A stretch of 64,000 nt of DNA, taken from positions 2,108,001 through 2,172,000 of the forward strand of contig NC_016633.1 of the NCBI RefSeq assembly GCF_000236685.1, in the 5' to 3' direction. The notes below the pieces were generated by a model that saw only the letters and a list, made by a program, of their open reading frames with translations, was not told the DNA's origin and searched no databases. Below are positions 1-8,549 of this stretch, piece after piece. A program made the translations under genes and the position numbers. The DNA is from Sphaerochaeta pleomorpha str. Grapes (GTDB lineage: Bacteria > Spirochaetota > Spirochaetia > Sphaerochaetales > Sphaerochaetaceae). The first letter of the stretch is position 1. The number at the start of each line of letters is the position of its first letter.

Positions 1-66
1 TAACACACAGGCAATTTTACCCGGATAATCCAGAAACGTAGATTTTACCATTCCGCCTATGTTCAT
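1..66 (-). CDS. nrdG: Anaerobic ribonucleotide reductase activating protein, N-terminal fragment (cut by window edge)
   Basis: Only the first 22 codons lie in the window. They read MNIGGMVKSTFLDYPGKIAC, which is the typical beginning of the NrdG radical-SAM activase that installs the glycyl radical on NrdD; the CxxxCxxC cluster motif would follow outside the window. The ATG at 66 overlaps the nrdD stop codon in an ATGA arrangement (4 nt), so the two genes are translationally coupled in one operon. Identity rests on the short N-terminus plus position. Confidence 0.85.
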   Translation of the reverse strand, partial: MNIGGMVKSTFLDYPGKIACVL

Positions 67-2144
67 TGCGCTTTCACCCTATAGGTTTTACGTTGGCGAT
101 ATTCTTCCCGCTTGCCTTGGTGGAAATCCCTCACGGGTCTCAAATATCCTACGACACGGGTCCACACCTCCGTCTCTTTTCCACATATCGGGCATGTTTC
201 CTGTTCACCTACCAGATACCCATGCTCTTCACAGGTGGAAAAGGTTGGGGTAATGGAAATATAGGGAAGTTTGTAGCGGGTAAAGACAGTTTTAATCAGG
301 GTTTTTGCGATAGTGATATCATCGAGTCTTTCCCCAATGTACAGATGTAAAACCGTTCCCCCTGTATATTGGCACTGGAGGGCATCCTGTTTTTCCATTG
401 TCTCGAAAATATCATCTGTATATCCGACAGGCAACTGGGTTGAATTTGTGTAATAGGGGATTTCGTCACCCGCTGTGATAATCTCGGGATATTGTTTCTT
501 GTCGAGACTTGCCAGATGATAGCTGGTACCCTCAGCAGGAGTTGCCTCAAGGTTATAGTAATGTCCGGTAAGGTTCTGATAGGATTGAATCGTCTCTCGG
601 AGCAAGGCAAGTGTCCTTAAGGCAAACTGCTGTCCTGATTCCGTGGTAAGGCTCCCCTCATCACCAAAAAGGTTCAATCCCGCTTCCTCCATACCGACCA
701 ACCCAATGGTGCTGAAATGGTTTGCCCACCAGCAACCTTCCCTGTCTTTGATGTCCGACAGGTACCGCTGGCTAAAAGGATACATTCCCCTTGCAGTCTC
801 CAGCTCGATCACCTTTCTTTTCAACTCGAGGCTTTCTCGGGCTAAATCGGCAAGCTGCACCAGTTTTTCCCTGAATGCAAGTTCATTCTTTGCTTCATAG
901 GCAAGACGTGGGAGATTCAAGGTCACTACACCCACAGACCCTGTGAGGGGATTGGAACCGAATAAACCTCCCCCTCTCTTGCGGAGCTCAGAGGTGTCGA
1001 GGCGAAGCCGACAACACATGGAAAGGGCATCTTCGGGGGAAAGGTCGCTATTGATATAATTTGAAAAATACGGGATCCCATACTTGCAGGTCATTTCCAT
1101 AATGGCATCTGCAACACATCCGTCCCAGGAAAAATCCTTGGTTATGTTGATTGTAGGGATGGGGAAGGTAAAAACCCTTCCACTTGCATCGCCATCCATC
1201 ATCACCTCACAGAACGCAAGATTGAACATATCCATTTCTGGCTGGAAATCGCCATAGGTTTCCGCTTGGGCGATTCCACCGATGATTACACTCTGGTCCT
1301 TCAAGGTGGAAGGAACTTTAAGGTCGAAGGTAAGGTTGGAAAACGGACACTGGAAACCAACCCTGGTAGGGACATTGAGATTGAATACAAATTCCTGGAG
1401 GGCCTGCTTTACCTCCTTTTTTGAAAGTCCGTCATAGCGGATAAAAGGAGCGCAGTAGGTATCGATGGAAGACCAAGCCTGGGCCCCTGCACTTTCCCCC
1501 TGGGTCGTGAAGGTAGAGTTGACTATTTGGCCTAAAAACGAACGAAGGTGTTTTGCTGGTTTTGAAGAAACCTTGCCACTGATTCCCCCGAAACCCATCG
1601 AGAGAAGCTGTCTGAGATCCCAGCCACAACAATAGGGCCCAAAAAAACCAAGGTCATGGATATGGAAGGCGCCTTGCACATGGGCTTCCCTGATTGACTG
1701 GGGATACACCTCATGAAGCCAATATTGTTTGGTAAAGGTTTCCCTGATGTAATTGTTCATCCCGTTGACCGATTTCCTGGTGTTGGCATTTTCCTTGATC
1801 AACCAGTTCTCGTCATCAAGATAGGAACGGAACAGGTTTGTAGTGGCATCTACAAGTACCTGGCCTTCCCTGATTTTTCTTCGTTGTTCACGATAGAGAA
1901 TATAAGCCTTTGCGGTGCTGGCTGCATCGCTTTCGATAAGCTGTTCTTCTACCAAGTCCTGGATGGTTTCGACATCAACATGGTCTTTGCCCAGTAGGTT
2001 TGCCTTATGCAGAACCTTTTGTGCAAGAAAATCCGCATCAACTGTTTCACCGGACGCTTTTGCAGCCTTTCCAATTGCAAGGGAAATTTTCTGTCCATCG
2101 CAGAAAACAACCTGCCCGTCTCGCTTAACAACATGGGTAAGCAT
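63..2144 (-). CDS. nrdD: Anaerobic (class III) ribonucleoside-triphosphate reductase
   Basis: Reduces ribonucleotides to deoxyribonucleotides without oxygen, using a glycyl radical made by NrdG. Residues 1-90 form an ATP-cone allosteric domain. The barrel carries the motif HIHDLGFFGPYCCGWDL with the active-site cysteines. The C-terminus has a zinc site C-x2-H...C-x2-C (about C638, H641, C651, C654) and the glycyl radical loop RVVGYLRP with Gly at about 666. The open frame extends upstream to 2255, but ATG 2144 (693 aa) is preferred because it starts directly at the ATP-cone and has a GGAGG ribosome site 5 nt upstream; the extra upstream codons are riboswitch sequence. Downstream nrdG overlaps by 4 nt. 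Control is probably by the cobalamin riboswitch in the leader. Confidence 0.95.
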   Translation of the reverse strand: MLTHVVKRDGQVVFCDGQKISLAIGKAAKASGETVDADFLAQKVLHKANLLGKDHVDVETIQDLVEEQLIESDAASTAKAYILYREQRRKIREGQVLVDATTNLFRSYLDDENWLIKENANTRKSVNGMNNYIRETFTKQYWLHEVYPQSIREAHVQGAFHIHDLGFFGPYCCGWDLRQLLSMGFGGISGKVSSKPAKHLRSFLGQIVNSTFTTQGESAGAQAWSSIDTYCAPFIRYDGLSKKEVKQALQEFVFNLNVPTRVGFQCPFSNLTFDLKVPSTLKDQSVIIGGIAQAETYGDFQPEMDMFNLAFCEVMMDGDASGRVFTFPIPTINITKDFSWDGCVADAIMEMTCKYGIPYFSNYINSDLSPEDALSMCCRLRLDTSELRKRGGGLFGSNPLTGSVGVVTLNLPRLAYEAKNELAFREKLVQLADLARESLELKRKVIELETARGMYPFSQRYLSDIKDREGCWWANHFSTIGLVGMEEAGLNLFGDEGSLTTESGQQFALRTLALLRETIQSYQNLTGHYYNLEATPAEGTSYHLASLDKKQYPEIITAGDEIPYYTNSTQLPVGYTDDIFETMEKQDALQCQYTGGTVLHLYIGERLDDITIAKTLIKTVFTRYKLPYISITPTFSTCEEHGYLVGEQETCPICGKETEVWTRVVGYLRPVRDFHQGKREEYRQRKTYRVKAQ

Positions 2145-2159
2145 GGGTTCCTCCTGCCG

Positions 2160-2393
2160 TGACACAGGACAGACGTGGATACAGGTATCCACGCCGTTGT
2201 CATGCATCGTGACGGCGTGTCTGCATAGGGAGGTCTTCTGGCTCAGGTTCCTCAAATTTGGCTTCCTTCCCAGATTTCTCCAGTGGTTCTTGCCAAATTC
2301 TCACCTTTACAGCGGCGGGACCGCGTGGGCATTCATACCCAACTTCCCTTTTCCTATACACACAACATATAGTGTTTTGTAATCAAATATACG
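2160..2393 (-). promoter_or_regulatory. Cobalamin (B12) riboswitch in the nrdD leader
   Basis: On the minus strand the leader contains the conserved B12 aptamer blocks in order: AAAAGGGAA, the G-rich arm and the block GGTCCCGCCGCTGTAA, then GGGAAGGAAGCC, then the B12 box GAGCCAGAAGACCTCCC (2227-2244). After the box come two hairpins, ACGCCGT/ACGGCGT and GTGGATA/TATCCAC, and a short CCTG that can pair with the CAGG next to the nrdD ribosome site. That layout suggests translational control by hiding the Shine-Dalgarno. By analogy with other bacteria, B12 would switch off this B12-independent reductase when a B12-dependent one (NrdJ) can work; that role is inferred. Confidence 0.88.
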
Positions 2394-2399
2394 CTATTA

Positions 2400-2428
2400 A
2401 CAGTAGCTTGTCTGGTATCCTTTGTCAA
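2400..2428 (-). promoter_or_regulatory. Sigma70-like promoter of nrdD
   Basis: Minus strand TTGACA (2423-2428), 17 bp spacer, TACTGT (2400-2405). The -35 box is perfect and the -10 box weak. The predicted start at about 2393 lies just upstream of the cobalamin riboswitch. Confidence 0.55.
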
Positions 2429-2458
2429 TTGAGTTTTTTAAGGACAGCGCTTAATCGC

Positions 2459-2486
2459 AAAACAAGCGATGCTCTCGCATCGCTTG
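2459..2486 (-). terminator. Rho-independent terminator after khpB
   Basis: Perfect 10-bp inverted repeat CAAGCGATGC / GCATCGCTTG with a 4-nt loop, followed on the minus strand by TTTT. It lies 28 bp downstream of khpB, the last gene of the rpmH-rnpA-yidC-khpB operon. Confidence 0.75.
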
Positions 2487-2513
2487 CCTGTATCGTTCGG
2501 AAGATTTTGAAGC

Positions 2514-3221
2514 TTATTGCATCATGGGAATTCCGTTATCCCTTTTACTGGAAATACGAATCTGTTTGTAAAGGCCATCGCCTTCGCTCTTTGTATCCAC
2601 TCCGCCGAAATCATTGAGAGCTGTATGTACAAGTCTCCTTTCATACGGGTTCATGGGTTCAAGCAAACGACTTCTTCCGCTTTTTTTGACCTGTTCAGCC
2701 GTTTTAAAGGCCATTCTGATCAACTGTTCCTCATGTCTCATCCTATAGTTTTCACTATCGACAACAATCTTCTGGTCTGGATCGATCTGCCCTGCAAATA
2801 CATTTGCCAGTAACTGGATTGCATCAAGGTTCTTTCCCTTGCGTCCGATAATGATACTGGAATTCTCACTATCGATATTCAGTCCAAGCTTTCGTTCTTT
2901 GCGGAAACCAACCGTAACCGACGCTTCATAGCCCATCTTCTGGATCATGGTAGAAACAAAATCGATAACCTTCTGTTCCAGTTCACTATTGATTGGGGCA
3001 TCCCCTTGGGCGATATCTGCAACCGGACGGTTGTACATCTGGTTTTCAAGGCCATTGCCTTCATCAAAGTGAATCCTGATCTTTACATTGCTTTTTTTGA
3101 AAAGTCCCTTTCTGACGGGCTCGACGATTTCTACATCGAAATCTTCACGTTCGATATGCAATTCTTCAATTGCTTTCGCAATTGCGTCCTGCTCGGTACG
3201 TCCTTCGAATTCTTTCATCAT
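2514..3221 (-). CDS. khpB: RNA-binding protein KhpB (Jag/SpoIIIJ-associated)
   Basis: 235-aa protein with the three-part Jag layout: an N-terminal Jag_N domain (residues 1-50, EFEGRTEQDAIAKAIEEL), a central KH domain with GXXG-type loop IIGRKGKN, and a C-terminal R3H domain with the R-x3-H core ERRLVHTAL. The family binds RNA and in other bacteria affects cell elongation and division. It sits directly downstream of yidC, the classical yidC-jag pairing. The first ATG is followed by a second one, and the ribosome site GGAGAT serves either. Confidence 0.93.
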   Translation of the reverse strand: MMKEFEGRTEQDAIAKAIEELHIEREDFDVEIVEPVRKGLFKKSNVKIRIHFDEGNGLENQMYNRPVADIAQGDAPINSELEQKVIDFVSTMIQKMGYEASVTVGFRKERKLGLNIDSENSSIIIGRKGKNLDAIQLLANVFAGQIDPDQKIVVDSENYRMRHEEQLIRMAFKTAEQVKKSGRSRLLEPMNPYERRLVHTALNDFGGVDTKSEGDGLYKQIRISSKRDNGIPMMQ

Positions 3222-3284
3222 ATATTATCTCCGTATTGGGAGGGACAACCCCTCCCAGTGTTAAAAATTTCTTTTGGAACGGGG

Positions 3285-5114
3285 CTACCTCCGTTTTCCC
3301 TTGGAACCTTTGTTCGTGGGAAATTGTTTTACTTTGCTTGGCTCTGGTGCCTTTTCGATTTCATTCTTCCGTTTATGGTTGGTATACATCTGTTGAAAAA
3401 TGGAAAGGGCGTTCATTACCGACCAATACAGGATCAACCCAGAAGGTGCACTATAAAGGACAAAGAAGAACATGAGAGGCATACCATAGGTCATGAATTT
3501 CATCATACCCTGCTGGGATCCTGCCGTACTTGCATTCTGGGTAATCTTCATGGAGTAAATCATACTGACCGTGTAGATTATCGGAAGAAGGTGCAATTCG
3601 TTTCCAATGAAAGGAATGGTAAAGGGGAACATGAATACCGTATCAGGCATGGACAAATCTGGAATCCAACCGGGGATAAACATGGCACCGCGCAACTCAA
3701 AGTGTTTGTTGAGCAACCCATAGAAAGCAATCAGGATAGGGAACTGGACCAACATGGGAAGACAACCGCCCATTGGGTTGATTTTTTCCTTCTTGTAAAG
3801 GGCTGCAGTCTCTTCATTCTGCTTAGCAGGATTATCCGGGTACTTTGCCTTGATTTCTTCCATTTTCGGACCGAGGGCGGACATCTTTGCAGTAGAGTCC
3901 ATACCTTTTTTTGAAATCGGGTACAGTACCAGCTTCAAAAGGAAAGTCAAGATAATGATACCGACACCATAGTTGGGAATTATCTTGTAGAACCAGTTGA
4001 GGAGGATCTTCAAAAAATTCTCCAGCCATCCAAGCCAGGAGCTGCTATCGAGTGCCTGCTCAAGGTCTAGGTTTGCAACCTTGAAGCTGTTTGAATCAGC
4101 ATCATTGTAGATAACCATATCTGCCTTGAGCTGGGGCCCTGCATAGAACCTGAAGGTATCGTTCTGAGAAGAACTCTTGATTGCCGGTCTGGAGAAATAC
4201 ATATTTGATTGCATAGCTATGGAACCTGTCGAGTCCTCGTTGAGACTCAACTGGTAAGAAGCTGCATCAGGAATTGCAATCATGGAGAAATACTTACCTG
4301 CCAGGGCAACCCAGGAAAGGGGTTTTGAAGTAGTATAGTTTCCATTGCTGAGTTTGATTTGTTTCTTTTTCGCAGAACCGTCTTCCTTGATATAGAATCT
4401 CCGATAATTGTAATTGTTATTGGGGAGACTGCTGAAGGAGGGGCCTATCTGGGGTTCAAACCCAAGGGTATAGGCAAAATTCTCATAGGACAAAGGAATT
4501 GATTTGTTTTCGCTGTTTACCAAGGCGATATCAAGCTGGAAAAGATAGTCAGCGTCTCCAAAGGTAAATGTCTTAGATAGGGTAAAAGGTTTACCGCTTA
4601 CATTTCCCTCAGAATCGAGAATCTCGAAATCCTGACTGAAGACCACTTTTTTTCCGATTACCTTATAGCGGAAGGTAGCATCGATGGGATTGGTCTTGTC
4701 ATTGCCGGCATAGAGGAGAAATGCATCGTTTTCCTGTGGGCCTTTGAATAACAGTTCGACGGGTTCGCCGTTGTCAAGGTGCTTGTTTAATTTAAACGAG
4801 GAGACAGAGGCACCGACCGGATTGAATTCAATGGTAAACACATCTGTCTTAAAAACAAATTTCCCTGTAGAGCCTTGATCGCCGACAGCTACCAAAGAAC
4901 CAGGGAGTTTAGTATTCCACGCAAGATTTGAAGATATGAGTGCATTTTCAGCCGGAGCAAGATTTGCAGTTCCTGCTGTCGAGGGAGTTATAGTTTCGAC
5001 AGTTTCTTGATAATCAGCCGTTGGGGCAGGGGTAAAAAAGGATGTCTGAATTGTCATACCAACTGTTATGACAACTACGGAAAGAACAATGGCAAGTATG
5101 GTGTTTTTGTCCAT
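3285..5114 (-). CDS. yidC: Membrane protein insertase YidC
   Basis: 609-aa insertase of the Oxa1/YidC/Alb3 family, which inserts and folds inner-membrane proteins with or without SecYEG. Residues 5-22 are a first transmembrane helix, followed by a large periplasmic beta domain (about 60-340) typical of Gram-negative YidC. The conserved core with about five helices begins near residue 360 (NFLKILLNWFYKIIPNYGVG). The C-terminus is rich in Lys/Arg, as expected for ribosome contact. It lies between rnpA and khpB in the usual rpmH-rnpA-yidC-jag order. Confidence 0.96.
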   Translation of the reverse strand: MDKNTILAIVLSVVVITVGMTIQTSFFTPAPTADYQETVETITPSTAGTANLAPAENALISSNLAWNTKLPGSLVAVGDQGSTGKFVFKTDVFTIEFNPVGASVSSFKLNKHLDNGEPVELLFKGPQENDAFLLYAGNDKTNPIDATFRYKVIGKKVVFSQDFEILDSEGNVSGKPFTLSKTFTFGDADYLFQLDIALVNSENKSIPLSYENFAYTLGFEPQIGPSFSSLPNNNYNYRRFYIKEDGSAKKKQIKLSNGNYTTSKPLSWVALAGKYFSMIAIPDAASYQLSLNEDSTGSIAMQSNMYFSRPAIKSSSQNDTFRFYAGPQLKADMVIYNDADSNSFKVANLDLEQALDSSSWLGWLENFLKILLNWFYKIIPNYGVGIIILTFLLKLVLYPISKKGMDSTAKMSALGPKMEEIKAKYPDNPAKQNEETAALYKKEKINPMGGCLPMLVQFPILIAFYGLLNKHFELRGAMFIPGWIPDLSMPDTVFMFPFTIPFIGNELHLLPIIYTVSMIYSMKITQNASTAGSQQGMMKFMTYGMPLMFFFVLYSAPSGLILYWSVMNALSIFQQMYTNHKRKNEIEKAPEPSKVKQFPTNKGSKGKRR

Positions 5115-5201
5115 ATCTACTCCTGAGTTTTATTTTTCATGAGACAATTATCACAGGAAAGATACATTTTTCGAAGGTTTCTACACAAAAAAGAATGGGA
5201 A

Positions 5202-5570
5202 TTAGACTATAGGAATATCTTCCAGCTGAAGAAAGACCCCCGCTTTTTCACAAAGAGATATGAGTTGCTTCGTTTGGATTTCATTTTCAAGAACCTTTCC
5301 TGGATATACTACAAATGCGAAATCGTAACCGGGGATCATACGTGGTTTTTCTTTTCTCCAAATTTCCTTGATTTGTCGCCGAATCCTGTTCCTCTGTACG
5401 GAATTACCGAAGTGGCGAACAGGAATAACAACAATTCGATCCAAACCAAGATCATTCTTCGATACAACCAATTTCAAGCCACGGCAAGACTGTGTCTTAC
5501 CTGTTTTGAAAATTCTGTCAATCTCCGGTTGTCGTTTTACAATTTCGTTTTTAGTAAGGTTTCTTCTCAT
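5202..5570 (-). CDS. rnpA: Ribonuclease P protein component
   Basis: 122-aa protein subunit of RNase P, which matures the 5' ends of tRNAs. The family signature is [14 protein letters not shown] in the centre, with basic RNA-binding residues throughout. The frame is open up to 5630, but [11 protein letters not shown] at 5570 is the natural N-terminus and gives a normal length. Even with this start the gene overlaps the 3' end of rpmH by 20 bp, so the two are very tightly coupled. Neighbours rpmH upstream and yidC downstream are canonical. Confidence 0.93.
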   Translation of the reverse strand: MRRNLTKNEIVKRQPEIDRIFKTGKTQSCRGLKLVVSKNDLGLDRIVVIPVRHFGNSVQRNRIRRQIKEIWRKEKPRMIPGYDFAFVVYPGKVLENEIQTKQLISLCEKAGVFLQLEDIPIV

Positions 5571-5718
5571 CACAGACACTAAGCTTGTGCCTTCCCTTGG
5601 CTCTTCTTCTTGCCAATATGAGACGGCCACCGACCGTTGCCATTCTGGCGCGGAATCCGAACTTTCTATTTCTCTTAACTTTACTGGGCTGATAGGTCCT
5701 TTTTCCTTTGTAACTCAT
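5551..5718 (-). CDS. rpmH: 50S ribosomal protein L34
   Basis: 55-aa protein translated by hand. It starts [17 protein letters not shown] and continues with the invariant L34 segment [20 protein letters not shown] four-residue N-terminal addition (MSYKG before KRTYQ) and a C-terminal tail CDEKKPY make it longer than the common 44-46 aa. The tail is the part that overlaps rnpA, so the overlap may explain it. A GGAGA ribosome site precedes the ATG. Confidence 0.95.
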   Translation of the reverse strand: MSYKGKRTYQPSKVKRNRKFGFRARMATVGGRLILARRRAKGRHKLSVCDEKKPY

Positions 5719-5794
5719 GAGATAATCTCCAATTTTTCATCGCTTTACGCGGATATTTTCTATTCTATTCGGAGGATACTCCCCCGAGTGGTGC

Positions 5795-5823
5795 AGTATA
5801 TAGAGCAAGTTCCCTTACGTCAA
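5795..5823 (-). promoter_or_regulatory. Sigma70-like promoter of the rpmH-rnpA-yidC-khpB operon
   Basis: Minus strand TTGACG (5818-5823), exact 17-bp spacer, TATACT (5795-5800); each box matches consensus at 5 of 6. It starts transcription about 70 nt upstream of rpmH. The leader contains an imperfect hairpin (CGGGGGAG...TCCTCCG) that could act in autoregulation. Confidence 0.7.
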
Positions 5824-5827
5824 GTAA

Positions 5828-6148
5828 CTATGTGCTGAGAATCTGAAGCTCCTTGACTGCAAGGGAAGGATATTTTCTATTTACAGTTAAAAGAATCTTC
5901 TTTTGTTGCATCATCGCTATCTGCGCCCAGGAAGGATGGTCTGCCCTTAAAACAAGTGTTTTTCCCTTTATATCAACAATCTTTACGTGAGGGAACAACC
6001 TAGGACCTATGATTTCCTGCCATTTCATCCCGATAGCAGCCTTTGGGTTATCCAGACTGATATTCAGTTTCCTCAGTACTAAATTCAAAACCTGCTTGGA
6101 ATCGATGGGGTCATTCGTTTTGCAAACCCTTGGGGTTTTATCCTTCAT
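5828..6148 (-). CDS. DUF721 / DciA-like protein (probable DnaB helicase loader or regulator)
   Basis: 106-aa protein of the DUF721 family, which includes DciA, the ancestral factor that interacts with the replicative helicase DnaB in bacteria lacking DnaC/DnaI. The family region includes IGMKWQEIIGPRLFPHVKIV and LVLRADHPSWAQIA, typical of the KH-like fold. The frame is open to 6178; ATG 6148 is preferred because of a GGGAGG ribosome site 10 nt upstream. It overlaps the end of recF by 11 nt, so it is the last gene of dnaN-recF-dciA. The family assignment is good; helicase loading is inferred. Confidence 0.82.
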   Translation of the reverse strand: MKDKTPRVCKTNDPIDSKQVLNLVLRKLNISLDNPKAAIGMKWQEIIGPRLFPHVKIVDIKGKTLVLRADHPSWAQIAMMQQKKILLTVNRKYPSLAVKELQILST

Positions 6149-7229
6149 GGTCTGAAAACCTCCCGTTTTCAACATCATACACCAATGCCTCTTCCCCTGC
6201 TAGAGAGGGAAAGTAATGTTCTTCGGGAAGAAAGGTAAAAAATGCCTGACAGTAATTCTCCATGAGGTGCAAAAACATTTCCCTTTTTTTAAAATCCAGT
6301 TCCAGAAGTACGTCATCAACAAGCAACAAGGGTTGCCTGCCTGTTTTCTTCTGGTAAAAAGCCATTTGTGCTGTCCTGAAAATCAAAGAAGCCAAACGCA
6401 ACTGTCCTGTTGATCCGGTCTGCGAAAATAAGCCGTTGTTATCCACCACATTGAAACGGTCGCGGTGTACACCGCTTGTAGTAGTCCCCAACTTCAAGTC
6501 CCTTTGCCTGGTCTGGGCAAGATGACTGATAATTTCGTCTTTGCTTGCACATTTCGACCAAGAGGGATTGTACTGGATATGAATTTCTTTGTCAGTCTGG
6601 GAAACCTGGCAATACATACCCGGGAATATCTGGTCAAACTCATAGACGGCCCGGGTCCTCTCCTGCTGGATGGAGAGACCATAGGTTGCAAGCTGTATGT
6701 CATATACATCCAACAAGGAATACCGTTCTTCCTTGATGGCCTGGTTCCTTTGTTTGAGAATCGAACGATACCGTCTCATGTCATCGAAAAACAGGGGGTT
6801 GTACATACTCATAGTCTGGTCAAAAAAGCGTCGCCTTTCTTCAGGTTCTCCCCGGACAAAGGAAATGTCATCATGGGAAAAAACAATACAGGGAATATTA
6901 TATATCAGTTCCTTCCTGTCTTTGATTTCTCTTCCATCAAGAAATACAGAACGTTTGGAATCTTTGTATTCAAGTTCCAGACGATGTTCCAAAGAAGCAT
7001 CATCGCGATACGTACCTTCCAGTTTGAAATTCTTTTGACCATGTGTTGCGAGTTCTCGCATGTACACAGTCCTGAAGGAAGATCCATAGCAGAGCGTGTA
7101 AATAGCTTCAAGAAGATTTGTTTTTCCCTGTCCGTTTGGACCTACAAGAAATACCTGTTTGCGGTCAACAGGTATTTCTTGTGGTGCAAGATTTCTGAAT
7201 TGGATCGTTTTGAGAGAAGTGAACCGCAT
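6138..7229 (-). CDS. recF: DNA replication and repair protein RecF
   Basis: 363-aa SMC-like ATPase that helps load RecA at gaps through RecFOR. It has Walker A GPNGQGKTNLLEAIY at about 30-44, an ABC-type signature region with GQLRLASL, and Walker B LLLVDDVLLELD near the C-terminus. Its start codon overlaps the stop of dnaN by one base (TAATG), so the two are translationally coupled, and dciA follows with an 11-nt overlap. Confidence 0.96.
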   Translation of the reverse strand: MRFTSLKTIQFRNLAPQEIPVDRKQVFLVGPNGQGKTNLLEAIYTLCYGSSFRTVYMRELATHGQKNFKLEGTYRDDASLEHRLELEYKDSKRSVFLDGREIKDRKELIYNIPCIVFSHDDISFVRGEPEERRRFFDQTMSMYNPLFFDDMRRYRSILKQRNQAIKEERYSLLDVYDIQLATYGLSIQQERTRAVYEFDQIFPGMYCQVSQTDKEIHIQYNPSWSKCASKDEIISHLAQTRQRDLKLGTTTSGVHRDRFNVVDNNGLFSQTGSTGQLRLASLIFRTAQMAFYQKKTGRQPLLLVDDVLLELDFKKREMFLHLMENYCQAFFTFLPEEHYFPSLAGEEALVYDVENGRFSDHEG

Positions 7230-8335
7230 CAGGCATTAGGCTGCATGGGCATGATGATATGGAAATAATCACGCTCTGCTTCTGGTTTGACAGTCATTGC
7301 CCTGGTTGGTTCTGTAAAATTGATGGAGAAATATTCACCCTCCATGACTTTCAAAGGATTGAGCAGGTAGACAAAATTCAAAGAGACCTTGCTTTCGGGA
7401 CCCTCATATTTGCAGGGGATAATTTCCTTTGCCTCGCCAAGCTCACTTTCGTCGCTGGTTACCAGCACCCCTGCCTCGCTGATATCAAGGAAAATTCTCT
7501 TTGCCTTGTTTTCGATAAGCAGTGAAACTCTTTTGAGAGCGTCCAGCATATCCTGTATGCGCATAGTTGCAGCATATTTCTGGGTCTCAGGGATTACCCT
7601 TCTGTAGTTCGGATACTGACCCTTTATCAGGTTGGAATAGAAAAACCTGTTTCCAATTTTTGCATAGATCAGGTTTTCGGTGATACACAGGTCAAGGAGT
7701 CCTTCATCGGACGAAAGTTTTTTCAATTCAATGAAAAATTTCGAAGGGATGATTACCGGGGGAAAGGAAGGGATTTCCTCTGAGAATTTTCTTTCTACGA
7801 TGGATAGTCTTCTTCCATCTGTTGCAACCATGTTCATGCCTGTAGAACTTCTTTCGAGATACAGCCCGCAAAGAAAAAATCTGGTTTCATCTTCGCTTAT
7901 AGAAAAAATTGTCTGGGTCGCCATCTCATTGAAATCCCTTTGGGAAACAGAGAAAAATGGAGTTTCGCCGATTGTCTCCATTTGGGGAAACTCGTCTCCG
8001 CTGATGGTTCTCAATTTAAAATCAATGGTCTGGTTGGTAGGCTTTATGGCAAGCATTCCGTCCTTGGTTGAAAATTGAATTTCTGAATTTGGCAGAGAGC
8101 GGAGAATATTGAGAAACCTGTCACAGTAAACGGTGATGGAACCATTCTCGATTGTCTGTACGGCAATCTCTGTACTGAAGCCGATTTTCTGGTCAGTGGC
8201 CCTGATAATGAGTTTGTCGTCAAAGGTCTCCAGATAGACATTCGAGGTAATGGAAAGTGAGTTTCTCTGACTGGTAAAATCCATTGAATATATTATCTCG
8301 TTTAGGATCGTTTCTTTGTTACAGGCGAATTTCAT
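7229..8335 (-). CDS. dnaN: DNA polymerase III beta subunit (sliding clamp)
   Basis: 368-aa ring clamp that tethers DNA polymerase III to DNA. It aligns with the three-domain beta clamp, beginning MKFACNKETILNEI and containing VATDGRRLSIVERK in domain 2; the length is normal. An AGGAG ribosome site lies 7 nt before ATG. It lies just downstream of oriC and is followed by recF with a one-base overlap. Confidence 0.96.
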   Translation of the reverse strand: MKFACNKETILNEIIYSMDFTSQRNSLSITSNVYLETFDDKLIIRATDQKIGFSTEIAVQTIENGSITVYCDRFLNILRSLPNSEIQFSTKDGMLAIKPTNQTIDFKLRTISGDEFPQMETIGETPFFSVSQRDFNEMATQTIFSISEDETRFFLCGLYLERSSTGMNMVATDGRRLSIVERKFSEEIPSFPPVIIPSKFFIELKKLSSDEGLLDLCITENLIYAKIGNRFFYSNLIKGQYPNYRRVIPETQKYAATMRIQDMLDALKRVSLLIENKAKRIFLDISEAGVLVTSDESELGEAKEIIPCKYEGPESKVSLNFVYLLNPLKVMEGEYFSINFTEPTRAMTVKPEAERDYFHIIMPMQPNA

Positions 8336-8549
8336 AGACTACTCCTAGTTTATTATAAAAATTAGTAATAATAGTAATAATAGCACGATTTCTGTGGATA
8401 ACTCGATAATTCATTATACAATAATCGCTTAAATTTTGCTATCTTGTGGACAACTTCCTGAGTTATCCACAATTGATGCACAGGCAAATTTGGCTATCCA
8501 CAGGCAGAAGTACTTATCCACAGGCTATCCATAGGTTATCCACAGGAAA
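8336..8549. other. oriC: Chromosomal replication origin oriC
   Basis: The 214-bp dnaA-dnaN gap has at least seven DnaA-box-like 9-mers: TTATCCACA at 8463, 8514 and 8536; CTATCCACA at 8494; CTATCCATA at 8525; and, inverted, TGTGGATAA at 8393 and TGTGGACAA at 8445. An AT-rich stretch (8341-8390) next to the leftmost box is the likely unwinding element. Gene orientation diverges from here, as expected for bidirectional replication. Confidence 0.93.
8363..8383 (+). promoter_or_regulatory. DnaA-trio-like repeat of the origin unwinding element
   Basis: Seven consecutive trinucleotides of the form TAG/TAA: the 9-mer TAGTAATAA twice, then TAG. Read 3' to 5' away from the DnaA box at 8393 they are GAT/AAT triplets, which matches the DnaA-trio motif known from Bacillus subtilis that lets DnaA form a filament on single-stranded DNA. 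The 9-nt gap to the box corresponds to the usual GC-containing spacer. Confidence 0.72.

Noticed and set aside
3006-3914. Plus-strand 302-codon open frame opposite yidC/khpB
   Set aside because: It runs antisense to two recognised genes, has no ribosome site and no recognisable domain; a shadow frame.
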